Of a stretch of DNA of 59,707 nucleotides, positions 1 through 7,957 are shown one piece after another. The DNA is taken from the NCBI RefSeq assembly GCF_002289345.1, contig NZ_NSDG01000052.1:38890-98596 (forward strand), read 5' to 3'. Numbering within the stretch: the first letter of the stretch is position 1; every line of letters begins with the position of its first letter. The notes beneath the pieces are model-generated. The model was not told the DNA's origin and ran no database searches. It saw nothing but the letters and a program-made list of their open reading frames with translations. The translations under genes were made by a program, and so were the position numbers. This stretch comes from Pseudoalteromonas sp. HM-SA03. Its GTDB lineage: Bacteria; Pseudomonadota; Gammaproteobacteria; Enterobacterales; Alteromonadaceae.

Positions 1-883
1 TGACGAAGAGACCTTGCTTGAAGACGAACCTGAAGCACCGCTCGACGAAGCTGAAAGTGATACGTTTGAGTCTGAATCTGAACTGGAAGTCGAAGACGAG
101 CTGCCAGAGTTAACTGCAGATTTTGACGAAGAGACCTTGCTTGAAGACGAACCTGAAGCACCAGTCGAAGCTGCAGAAAATGATACGCTTGAGTCTGAAC
201 CTGCACTTGAAATCGAAGACGAGCTGCCAGAATTAAACGCAGATTTTGACGAAGAAACTTTGCTTGAAGACGAACCTGAGCTTGAAATTGAAGAGGCTCT
301 GCCAGAATTAAACGATGAAGATGACTTGGAAACGCTACTTTCTGAGCCACAAACAGAATCTGAATTACCTGAGGTCAATGAAGCCGAAATTGAAAAAGAA
401 TTTATGGCAGACTTTACCCAAGCAGACTTCGATGCTCTACTCAGCGAACTGGATGACCCCAGTGACTTTGACGCCGGAAATGCAGAAGATTTTGAAGTAG
501 ATTTCGATAGCTTGTTACAAGACGAATTGGTCGCAGGGGAAGCTGAAGCGCTACCAACGGACGCCGAAGGTTCAGAAGATTACTTAGAAATTGAAGATCT
601 ACTTGAACAAAGCGACGATCTTGATAGCGATGTTGAACCTTACGTTGGCGCAAATATGGACGTTGGACTTGGCGATTTTGAAGAGCTATTAGCGGGTGAA
701 AATACCACAGATGTTGATTTAGAGGATGAAGGATTTGCTGCTAAATTAGATCTAGCAAAAGCTTACATCGAAATTCAAGATTATGATTCGGCTATATCAA
801 CGCTCAACGATGTTATTGAGAACGGCCCGGATTCGGTGCAAGCTGAGGCTAAGTCGCTTAAATCAAGTCTTACAGAGTCTTAA
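1..883 (+). CDS. fimV: FimV-like pole-organising protein, C-terminal part (5' truncated)
   Basis: The reading frame is open from base 2 and the gene begins upstream of the window. The visible ~293 residues are extremely acidic (Asp/Glu-rich) and contain three tandem units of 41 residues built on DEETLLEDEPE and ELPEL. The last ~50 residues form a TPR-like helix pair (LDLAKAYIEIQDYDSAIST) typical of the FimV C-terminal domain. FimV/HubP proteins are inner-membrane, peptidoglycan-binding organisers of the cell pole that place flagella, chemotaxis arrays or type IV pili. Position immediately upstream of truA matches the common fimV-truA order in gammaproteobacteria. The LysM and membrane segment that would confirm it lie outside the window. 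Confidence 0.85.
   Translation, partial: DEETLLEDEPEAPLDEAESDTFESESELEVEDELPELTADFDEETLLEDEPEAPVEAAENDTLESEPALEIEDELPELNADFDEETLLEDEPELEIEEALPELNDEDDLETLLSEPQTESELPEVNEAEIEKEFMADFTQADFDALLSELDDPSDFDAGNAEDFEVDFDSLLQDELVAGEAEALPTDAEGSEDYLEIEDLLEQSDDLDSDVEPYVGANMDVGLGDFEELLAGENTTDVDLEDEGFAAKLDLAKAYIEIQDYDSAISTLNDVIENGPDSVQAEAKSLKSSLTES
2..290 (+). repeat. Tandem 123-bp coding repeats in fimV
   Basis: Units starting at about 2, 125 and 248 share the opening GACGAAGARACYTTGCTTG and are spaced exactly 123 bp, so the period is 41 codons. The third copy is shorter and diverged. Such in-frame repeats in the acidic linker of FimV can change number by slippage or recombination. Confidence 0.85.
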
Positions 884-896
884 TACTCACATCAAT

Positions 897-938
897 GATA
901 CCGACCAAATAAAGTAATTGCCTTGTTTGGCCGGTATC
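897..938 (+). terminator. Hairpin downstream of fimV
   Basis: A 13-bp arm at 897-909 pairs with 926-938 with a single mismatch (GATACCGACCAAA against TTTGGCCGGTATC), separated by 16 nt. No U-tract follows, so it is either a weak terminator or an mRNA-stabilising stem between fimV and truA. Confidence 0.45.
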
Positions 939-1025
939 ATCATCTACTTCTTAGCTTAAGCGCTTTAATTCACATCGCCAATCGCATAAAATGTCGTTTT
1001 TGTTATGGGTTGCGATAGAAAAAGT

Positions 1026-1820
1026 ATGCGAGTAGCGTTAGGCATTGAATATAATGGTGCAAATTATAGTGGTTGGCAGAGGCAAAATCATGTCAGCAGT
1101 GTCCAAGAAGAAATAGAAAAAGCGCTATCGAATATCTGTAATCATCCCGTTGAGATAACTTGCGCAGGGCGCACTGATGCGGGGGTTCATGCGACGGGTC
1201 AACTCGTGCATTTTGACACGGATTCTGCTCGCGATATGAGCGCTTTTACATTAGGAATGAATTCTCAGCTTCCCGACGACATTGCGGTACGATTTGCTAA
1301 AGAAGTCGACCCAGAGTTCCATGCTCGTTTTTCTGCGACAGCTCGCCGATACCGCTATGTTATTTATAATCACACCTACAGACCGGGTATTTTACGCAGT
1401 GGCGTAACGCACTTTCATCACGAGCTTGATGTTGAAAGAATGAAAGTTGCATGCCCTGTGATGATAGGGGAGCAAGATTTCACGTCTTTCAGGGCGGTAC
1501 ATTGCCAGTCTAATACGCCGTTTCGGAATATCCATCACTTAGAGGTGAAACGCATTGGCAAATATATTGTTATAGATATTAAAGCGAACGCGTTTTTACA
1601 TCATATGGTGCGCAATATTACGGGTTGTTTACTTGATATTGGTGTCGGTAAGCAAGAGCCTGAGTGGATGGCGGAGCTGCTTGTTGCAAAAGATCGCACG
1701 TTAGCAAGTGCTACGGCAAAGCCTAACGGATTGTATTTAGTTGATGTGGACTACCCTGAACAATGGCAAATAGAAAAGATGCCGCTTGGGCCTTTATTCT
1801 TACCTGAGGAATTAGTGTAA
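1026..1820 (+). CDS. truA: tRNA pseudouridine(38-40) synthase TruA
   Basis: TruA converts uridines 38, 39 and 40 of tRNA anticodon arms to pseudouridine. The signature [12 protein letters not shown] contains the catalytic aspartate at residue 51, and the substrate-binding YRYVIYN and FRAVHCQ segments are present. The length of 264 aa fits the family. I start at ATG 1026 ([11 protein letters not shown]), which aligns with the family N-terminus; ATG 1005 in the same frame would add seven residues with no family match, and neither start has a strong ribosome-binding site. The gene stands between fimV and accD, the usual order. Confidence 0.95.
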   Translation: MRVALGIEYNGANYSGWQRQNHVSSVQEEIEKALSNICNHPVEITCAGRTDAGVHATGQLVHFDTDSARDMSAFTLGMNSQLPDDIAVRFAKEVDPEFHARFSATARRYRYVIYNHTYRPGILRSGVTHFHHELDVERMKVACPVMIGEQDFTSFRAVHCQSNTPFRNIHHLEVKRIGKYIVIDIKANAFLHHMVRNITGCLLDIGVGKQEPEWMAELLVAKDRTLASATAKPNGLYLVDVDYPEQWQIEKMPLGPLFLPEELV

Positions 1821-1954
1821 CGGTCATATTTATGTAGTACCTTGTACTCTTAAGACCAGTTTTTTATATCACCCATAGCTAAATCATGATTTAATTGGGA
1901 AAAGATGTCTGTCTTTGCTGACGGAACAGAATAAAGCACGATAGAGAGTTGCAA

Positions 1955-2830
1955 ATGAGTTGGTTAGAAAAGATCTTACCTAAAACCACTAAATCTTCTG
2001 GTAAAAAAGAGATCCCAGAAGGGGTTTGGGCAAAGTGTACAGATTGTGATTCAATCCTATACAAAGCGGAATTAGAAAAGTCTTTAAACGTATGTCCTAA
2101 GTGTGATCATCACATGCGTATTACGGCACGTAAGCGCCTTGAAAGTTTCTTAGATGATGCGGATCGTCAAGAGCTTGGCACAGAACATGAGCCACAAGAC
2201 GTATTAAAGTTTAAAGACTCTAAAAAATATTCAGATCGTATCGTTCAAGCACAAAAGGTAAGCGGTGAGAAAGATGCTTTAGTTGCAATGAAAGGTCGCG
2301 TAAAGGGTATTCCTGTTGCTGCTGTTGCTTTTGAATTTTCCTTTATGGGTGGTTCAATGGCGTCAGTTGTTGGTGCGAGATTTGTTGATGCAGTTAACGT
2401 TTGTTTAGAACATAACATGCCGTTAATCTGTTTCTCTGCATCTGGTGGTGCACGTATGCAAGAAGCACTTATGTCATTGATGCAAATGGCAAAAACAAGT
2501 GCTGCATTGGCAAAAATGAGTGATAAAGGCTTGCCATTTATCTCTGTATTAACCGATCCAACTATGGGTGGTGTTTCTGCATCATTGGCAATGCTTGGTG
2601 ATATCAATGTGGCAGAGCCAAAAGCACTTATCGGTTTTGCGGGTCCACGTGTTATCGAACAAACAGTACGTGAAACCCTACCTGATGGTTTCCAGCGCAG
2701 TGAGTTCCTATTAGAGCATGGTGCGATTGACATGATCGTCGACCGTCGTGAAATGCGTGATACGTTAGCACGCATTTTAGCGAAGTTTATGGACTTGCCT
2801 TCCACTGAACAAGAGCATAGAGTAGCGTAA
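1955..2830 (+). CDS. accD: Acetyl-CoA carboxylase carboxyltransferase subunit beta
   Basis: AccD pairs with AccA to transfer CO2 from carboxybiotin to acetyl-CoA, the committed step of fatty acid synthesis, in the cytoplasm. A four-cysteine zinc ribbon is visible near the N-terminus (C28-x2-C31 and C47-x2-C50), followed by the crotonase-like carboxyltransferase fold with [20 protein letters not shown] and [20 protein letters not shown] 1955 ([10 protein letters not shown]) is chosen over the upstream in-frame TTG at 1949, with AGAGAG just upstream. At 291 aa it is of normal size, and it leads the accD-folC-dedD-cvpA-purF run. Confidence 0.97.
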   Translation: MSWLEKILPKTTKSSGKKEIPEGVWAKCTDCDSILYKAELEKSLNVCPKCDHHMRITARKRLESFLDDADRQELGTEHEPQDVLKFKDSKKYSDRIVQAQKVSGEKDALVAMKGRVKGIPVAAVAFEFSFMGGSMASVVGARFVDAVNVCLEHNMPLICFSASGGARMQEALMSLMQMAKTSAALAKMSDKGLPFISVLTDPTMGGVSASLAMLGDINVAEPKALIGFAGPRVIEQTVRETLPDGFQRSEFLLEHGAIDMIVDRREMRDTLARILAKFMDLPSTEQEHRVA

Positions 2831-2856
2831 ATTTTTCAAATTGAGCTACTCAACTT

Positions 2857-4107
2857 ATGACGGTTAAACAGCCTAGCCAATCATCAAGCCTTGATGATTG
2901 GCTTTGTTATTTAGAAGCAATTCATCCAGCCACCATTGAAATGGGACTTGAGCGTGTAGCGCAAGTTGCCGAGCAAGCCGGATTACTTGAGCCTTTCAGT
3001 AAAATTATTCTAATTGGTGGAACCAATGGTAAAGGCACAACAGCCAGGTGCTTGGAGTCGTTGTTGCTCGCACAAGGGTCGTCGGTTGGCACCTATGCTT
3101 CACCACATTTAGTACGCTACAACGAGCGTGTTCGAGTGAATGGGGCAGAGCTTGAAGATCAGTATCATATCGATGCATTTAAATTCCTCGATGACACCCG
3201 CAAAGACACTCAGCTAACTTATTTTGAGTTTGGTACGCTTGGTGCGCTCAGTATTTTCAAGCGCTGTAAGGTTGATTATATTTTGCTTGAAGTTGGTTTA
3301 GGCGGGCGGTTTGATGCGACAAATATAGTCTCGCCATTTGCCTCTGTTATCACGACTGTCGACTTAGATCATAAAGAGTATCTGGGTGATACTAGAGAAC
3401 TGGTAGGCTATGACAAAGCTGGCATTTTCCGCAGTGGTAAGCCTGCAATCGTTGGTGATTTAAATATTCCACATACGGTTACAGACTATGGCAACGAAAT
3501 TGCGGCAGATATGGTGTTATCAAAACGCGATTTTTATTTTACCCCGCTAGATTCTCAGTTTAGATGGCAATATCTTGATTTTGATTGGCACTTCGACAAA
3601 CCAGCCATTCCAGCACAAAATGCTGCGACAGCGTTAACGGTATTAGCTAAACTTGAGTTGCTACCTAGCTATGATGCAGTGAAGACTTGTTTGGCAAATT
3701 TGCAAGTAGAAGGTCGCTTTCAGCAACTCAATACCACGCCGTTAGTGTATACAGATGTTGCTCATAACCCAGAATCTGCAAGATATTTGGCAACTAAGTT
3801 ACAAGAACTCAAGCAAAAAGGGTTTAAAATTCATGCCTTAGTCGCTATGCTTGCGGATAAAGACAAAGCCAGTGTGCTGAAAGAAGTCACCCAATATGTA
3901 GATAGCTGGAGTTTAGCTTCGCTTTCAGGACCTCGTGGAGAGCGTGCGGAAAACCTTAAACCTTTGCTTGACCCAAGTTGCAATGTCATCTTATTCGATA
4001 GCGTTACAGCAGCACTTGATACTCAGCTCGATACCCTTACGAGCGATCAGGCATTGGTGGTATTTGGCTCGTTCTTTACCGTTGCTGAGGCAATGGAATA
4101 CTGGTGA
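2857..4107 (+). CDS. folC: Bifunctional folylpolyglutamate synthase / dihydrofolate synthase
   Basis: FolC couples 7,8-dihydropteroate to glutamate and then extends the polyglutamate tail of reduced folates, using ATP. The Mur-ligase P-loop GTNGKGT is at residues 55-61, with GLGGRFDATN and the C-terminal VAHNPESARYLATKL segment. The length of 416 aa is normal. It lies 26 bp after accD and 42 bp before dedD, so it is probably co-transcribed, as in E. coli. Confidence 0.96.
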   Translation: MTVKQPSQSSSLDDWLCYLEAIHPATIEMGLERVAQVAEQAGLLEPFSKIILIGGTNGKGTTARCLESLLLAQGSSVGTYASPHLVRYNERVRVNGAELEDQYHIDAFKFLDDTRKDTQLTYFEFGTLGALSIFKRCKVDYILLEVGLGGRFDATNIVSPFASVITTVDLDHKEYLGDTRELVGYDKAGIFRSGKPAIVGDLNIPHTVTDYGNEIAADMVLSKRDFYFTPLDSQFRWQYLDFDWHFDKPAIPAQNAATALTVLAKLELLPSYDAVKTCLANLQVEGRFQQLNTTPLVYTDVAHNPESARYLATKLQELKQKGFKIHALVAMLADKDKASVLKEVTQYVDSWSLASLSGPRGERAENLKPLLDPSCNVILFDSVTAALDTQLDTLTSDQALVVFGSFFTVAEAMEYW

Positions 4108-4149
4108 AAATAACCAAAGAAGATTTAACGTTTAGTAGAGAGTAAAGTT

Positions 4150-4776
4150 GTGAACTCAGTATTTATAAATCGCCTTGTTGGAACGAGTATCGTCGTGGTT
4201 GCTGCGGTGATCTTTATTCCAAATATCCTTGATGGTGAAAAGGTCCACTACAAGGAAGGATTTCAAGCGATCCCTGAAAGACCTGAGTTCAAAACCATTG
4301 ACCTGCAAGAAAAAGTGGATGCGCAAGCCAAGCTTGCGCCTGAGTTGCCTTCTGAGCCGTTGGAAAGTATTGACGCCGATGATGCAAAACTAGAGGACAC
4401 AGAAGAGACAACGCTAGCCAATACGCCGCAATCAGATACGCCATCTACACAAATTGAGGCAAAGCCCGTCGCAACGACCGACAAAGTTGAGGTGGCGAAA
4501 TTAACGCGTCCAGAGACTGCTAACTTTTCAAAAATGGCCTATGTCATTCAGCTTGGTAGCTTTTCGCATAAGTCGAACGTCGATGCACTGACGAAGAAGC
4601 TTGCTGACAATGGCTTTAAAACCTTTACAAAACCCGTTAAAACCCCTAATGGTACACTGACAAAAGTGTTTGTCGGACCAGACTTAAATAAAGCTGAACT
4701 TGAAGCTAAGTTACCAGAACTAAAGAAATTAACTAAGTTAAATGGCCGTTTGACACAATTTGATGTGGCAAAATGA
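4150..4776 (+). CDS. dedD: SPOR-domain cell-division protein DedD
   Basis: The protein has a short cytoplasmic N-terminus, one membrane segment (about residues 9-25, LVGTSIVVVAAVIFIPNIL), an acidic/Thr-rich linker, and a C-terminal SPOR domain (about 135-208, starting YVIQLGSFSHKSNV). DedD is recruited to the septum through SPOR binding to denuded peptidoglycan glycans and supports FtsN in constriction. The start is GTG 4150, with AGAGAGTAAAG just upstream. Position between folC and cvpA is conserved in enterobacteria. Its SPOR domain lacks the C-x9-C pair seen in three proteins at 26-33 kb. Confidence 0.92.
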   Translation: MNSVFINRLVGTSIVVVAAVIFIPNILDGEKVHYKEGFQAIPERPEFKTIDLQEKVDAQAKLAPELPSEPLESIDADDAKLEDTEETTLANTPQSDTPSTQIEAKPVATTDKVEVAKLTRPETANFSKMAYVIQLGSFSHKSNVDALTKKLADNGFKTFTKPVKTPNGTLTKVFVGPDLNKAELEAKLPELKKLTKLNGRLTQFDVAK

Positions 4777-4837
4777 TCTGGCATTTCGATGCTAAACCTT
4801 TTAGAATGCGCCCCACATTAACGACTTATTGGTTACT

Positions 4838-5332
4838 ATGATCTGGGTTGATTACGCCATTCTTGGTATTGTTGGTTTATCGACTATCTTTGGCTTGCTT
4901 CGAGGCTTTGTCAAAGAAGCGATGTCACTTGTCGTATGGATCGGCGCTTTTTTCATCTCTAGTATTTTTTACCAATATCTCGCAACCTTCCTAACATTCA
5001 TTTCAGAACCCCTTTTAAGAAATGCAGCCGCAATAGCCATACTCTTTTTTGCGACCTTGATGTTAGGCGGGCTTGTTAATTATGTCTTGAGTGAACTGGT
5101 TCAAAGAACTGGGCTCTCAGGCACCGATAGGATCTTTGGGATTGTATTCGGTGGACTTCGAGGTGTGTTGGTCGTTAGCGCCTTACTCTTTTTCCTTGAT
5201 GCGTTTACCAGTGCACCAGACACGCAGTGGTGGAAAACATCAAACTTAATTCCTGAATTTGGCTTTGTGATAGAGTGGTTTTTCTCCTATCTTGAACATA
5301 ACTCGAGCTTTTTAGATTCAGTAAACCGTTAA
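4838..5332 (+). CDS. cvpA: CvpA family membrane protein
   Basis: This 164-aa protein has four hydrophobic segments (near residues 5-22, 28-50, 62-85 and 100-122) and the conserved core [22 protein letters not shown] given here as two overlapping parts, [10 protein letters not shown] and [10 protein letters not shown]. CvpA was named for colicin V production in E. coli; its general role is not settled, though it affects envelope homeostasis. ATG 4838 is preferred to the in-frame TTG 4829. It sits directly before purF as in E. coli, 18 bp away. Confidence 0.9.
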   Translation: MIWVDYAILGIVGLSTIFGLLRGFVKEAMSLVVWIGAFFISSIFYQYLATFLTFISEPLLRNAAAIAILFFATLMLGGLVNYVLSELVQRTGLSGTDRIFGIVFGGLRGVLVVSALLFFLDAFTSAPDTQWWKTSNLIPEFGFVIEWFFSYLEHNSSFLDSVNR

Positions 5333-5350
5333 TCGGCGAGGAAATTTTTA

Positions 5351-6874
5351 ATGTGTGGTATCGTTGGGATAGTCGGAACATCTCCTGTTAATCAGGCGAT
5401 TTATGACGGCTTAACTGTTTTGCAACACCGTGGCCAAGATGCGGCTGGCATTATTACCATTGACAACAATACGTTTAGCTTACGAAAAGCAAACGGTCTA
5501 GTGAAAGACGTATTTCATACAAGACACATGAAACGCCTACAGGGCAACATTGGTCTTGGTCATGTACGTTATCCTACTGCTGGTTCTTCAAGCTCAGCAG
5601 AAGCTCAACCTTTCTACGTAAACTCTCCATTTGGCATTGCCCTTGCGCACAACGGCAACTTGACCAATGCAGAAAAATTAAAAGAGCGTTTGTTTACTCA
5701 AGCACGCCGCCACGTTAATACTACGTCTGATTCAGAAATCCTGTTGAACATCTTAGCTCACGAGCTTGGCAAAACAGACAAGATGAAATTAGACGCGGAA
5801 GACATGTTTACGGCAGTAACTGAGGTTGTGTCTATTGTTTCTGGTGGTTACGCGAGTATCGCGATGATCATCGGCCATGGTATTTTGGCATTTAGAGACC
5901 CTCACGGTATTCGTCCGCTTGTTTTCGGTAGGAAAGAAACAGAGCGTGGCATGGAATACATGTTCGCTTCAGAGAGTGTTGCATTGGCAACGGATGGCTT
6001 TGAGTTTGTGCGAGATGTTGCACCTGGTGAAGCTATTTACGTAACTGAAAAAGGTGAGTTTTTCTCGCAGATCTGCGCTGCTAAAACGACGCTTGCACCT
6101 TGTATCTTCGAGTTTGTATATTTTGCTCGTCCAGATTCAAACATTGATAAAATGTCTGTTTATGCGACTCGCGTGAATATGGGTACCAAGCTCGGTGAGA
6201 AAATCGCAACTGAGTGGGGCGATAAAGATATCGACGTGGTTATCCCAATCCCTGAAACCTCATGTGATATCGCACTTGAAATTGCTTCCGTGCTAGGGCT
6301 TCCTTATCGCCAAGGGTTTGTTAAGAATCGCTACATTGGCCGAACTTTTATTATGCCGGGGCAAGAGCTGCGTAAGAAGTCTGTACGTCGTAAACTTAAC
6401 GCGATTGACAGAGAGTTTGCTGGTAAGAACGTGCTACTTGTCGACGACTCCATTGTGCGAGGCACTACATCAGCGCAAATCGTTGAAATGGCGCGTGAAG
6501 CGGGTGCGAAGAACGTGTACTTTGCATCAGCTGCACCAGAGGTAAGATTCCCGAACGTATATGGCATTGATATGCCTTCTGCATCAGAGCTAATCGCACA
6601 TGGCCGTGAAGTGGAAGATATCAATGCAAGTATTGGTTCGGATGGTTTGATCTACCAATCGCTAAGCGATTTAATTGCAGCCGTAGGTCAAGAAAATCCA
6701 GAGATCGCTCGCTTTGAGACTTCGGTATTTGATGGTCAATACATCACAGGTGACGTTGACCAGAACTATCTCAATCACATTGATGAGCTACGCAACGATT
6801 CGGCAAAGTCTAATCGTGAAGCTGCGATGTCTGCTAGCCTTGAGCTACATAATCAAGAAGCGGAAAGCGATTAA
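5351..6874 (+). CDS. purF: Amidophosphoribosyltransferase
   Basis: PurF makes 5-phosphoribosylamine from PRPP and glutamine, the first committed step of purine synthesis. The protein starts MCGIVGIVG, so Cys2 becomes the N-terminal nucleophile of the glutaminase domain after Met removal. The C-terminal phosphoribosyltransferase domain shows the PRPP loop [15 protein letters not shown] at residues 361-375. Its 507 aa compare with about 505 in E. coli. A clear intrinsic terminator follows, ending the accD-purF transcription unit. Confidence 0.97.
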   Translation: MCGIVGIVGTSPVNQAIYDGLTVLQHRGQDAAGIITIDNNTFSLRKANGLVKDVFHTRHMKRLQGNIGLGHVRYPTAGSSSSAEAQPFYVNSPFGIALAHNGNLTNAEKLKERLFTQARRHVNTTSDSEILLNILAHELGKTDKMKLDAEDMFTAVTEVVSIVSGGYASIAMIIGHGILAFRDPHGIRPLVFGRKETERGMEYMFASESVALATDGFEFVRDVAPGEAIYVTEKGEFFSQICAAKTTLAPCIFEFVYFARPDSNIDKMSVYATRVNMGTKLGEKIATEWGDKDIDVVIPIPETSCDIALEIASVLGLPYRQGFVKNRYIGRTFIMPGQELRKKSVRRKLNAIDREFAGKNVLLVDDSIVRGTTSAQIVEMAREAGAKNVYFASAAPEVRFPNVYGIDMPSASELIAHGREVEDINASIGSDGLIYQSLSDLIAAVGQENPEIARFETSVFDGQYITGDVDQNYLNHIDELRNDSAKSNREAAMSASLELHNQEAESD

Positions 6875-6905
6875 AACTATTTGATGATGTGAACAAGCAT
6901 TATGA

Positions 6906-6940
6906 TAAAAAACCCGAGTTTAACTTGGGTTTTTTATTTA
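6906..6940. terminator. Bidirectional intrinsic terminator between purF and the MipA-like gene
   Basis: The stem AACCCGAGTT / AACTTGGGTT is flanked by an A-run on the left and a T-run on the right, so it can end transcription from both the plus-strand purF and the converging minus-strand gene. Confidence 0.85.
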
Positions 6941-6960
6941 ATTTTAACTCAGATAATAGC

Positions 6961-7746
6961 TTAAAATTGATAGACTAGGCCAACATAGGCTAGGTCACTG
7001 GTGTCTCTGTCTAGCAAAGGACTATTGGCAATAACATCATCGAGCTTAGTTCGTGTTATCCCACCAACCAGACTGAGTTGTGTTTTTAACTGATAATACA
7101 CAGTCAACCCTGCCGAATAGTTCACGGCGTCATCAGCAGTTAAGTAGCCCACTCGACCACGGCTTATATCGATATTTTTCCCGTTCACCCCGTAAATATA
7201 ATTGACGTAATCAGACTGCAGCCACTCTACATTACCTACTGCTGAGATTTTAAATCCTCGGCCATCGTTGTACAGTGGGATTGATACCGAAAAGGTAGCT
7301 GTGGTTGAATCTGAATTATCGGAAATATCACTGTGACCAGCTAGCGTAAACCACAGGTAGGTAACGCCGTAGTTAACAGTAACATCGCCATCCGGTGCAT
7401 CATATCCCTCAAAAACCTTGTCCTCAGATTTAGCATCTCGGAACACACCGTCATAGCCGTCTTGGCGATAGCCCAATCCGGAGTAGACAGATAAATCACT
7501 AGTAATAGGAAAGCGATAGCCAATTAAGCTGTCTTGGTTGATAAACCAGTTTCCCTTTTGGATATCGATGATGGGAATTGAGACCAGCTCACTTTCAATG
7601 CCTTTCCACGGCAAATCTGCAGCGGCAGCTCCTCCTCCCAGACGAACTTGCCATTCGTCAGATGACGTTTCAATAGCGTGGCTACAAGAAGCAAAAGCGA
7701 GAGTGAAGACGGCAGCAGGCGTAAGTGCTGACTTGATGAGATACAT
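6961..7746 (-). CDS. MipA/OmpV family outer-membrane protein
   Basis: The 261-aa product begins with a signal peptide (cleavage near SCSHA|IE) and continues as amphipathic beta strands ending in Tyr-Gln-Phe, the terminal aromatic signature of outer-membrane barrels. Segments such as YRFPITSDLSVYSGLGYR and SAGLTVYYQLKTQLSLVGG resemble MipA/OmpV proteins, named after the MltA-interacting scaffold of E. coli and the Vibrio porin OmpV. The substrate or partner cannot be told from sequence. It is transcribed on its own, 211 bp downstream of barA, with AAGGAATTC as ribosome-binding site. Confidence 0.72.
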   Translation of the reverse strand: MYLIKSALTPAAVFTLAFASCSHAIETSSDEWQVRLGGGAAAADLPWKGIESELVSIPIIDIQKGNWFINQDSLIGYRFPITSDLSVYSGLGYRQDGYDGVFRDAKSEDKVFEGYDAPDGDVTVNYGVTYLWFTLAGHSDISDNSDSTTATFSVSIPLYNDGRGFKISAVGNVEWLQSDYVNYIYGVNGKNIDISRGRVGYLTADDAVNYSAGLTVYYQLKTQLSLVGGITRTKLDDVIANSPLLDRDTSDLAYVGLVYQF

Positions 7747-7891
7747 ACAGAATTCCTTTCGTAAGTTAAAGGTTGCGAGAATTTAGAATGTAATAAGTTT
7801 GTTACAATACTTGGAAAAGTGCTGTTAGAAAGTGTAATAAATTGTCGGGAAGCGTTGTCTGGTGTGTTAGGGAGCTATTTACCATACTTCC

Positions 7892-7941
7892 CATCTATTC
7901 GCTATTGCTATGGTTGTTTGCATAAAAGTAGCGAATAGATG
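7892..7941. repeat. Perfect 13-bp inverted repeat between barA and the MipA-like gene
   Basis: The arms CATCTATTCGCTA (7892-7904) and TAGCGAATAGATG (7929-7941) are perfect inverted copies with a 24-nt loop. It lies just after the barA stop and upstream of the MipA-like gene. No T-run follows on either strand, so it could be an operator, an mRNA 3' stem, or a weak terminator. Confidence 0.6.
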
Positions 7942-7957
7942 AGTGTGAATATAAAGA

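Noticed and set aside
2-290. Regular ~123-bp repeats at the window start as a possible CRISPR array
   Set aside because: The repeats are in frame, coding, 41 codons long and directly adjacent without unique spacers; they are the acidic linker of FimV.
534-650. BarA first receiver domain (protein residues) as evidence of a broken gene
   Set aside because: The residue loss is a known feature of BarA-type kinases; the frame is intact and the second receiver and HPt keep their phosphorylation sites.
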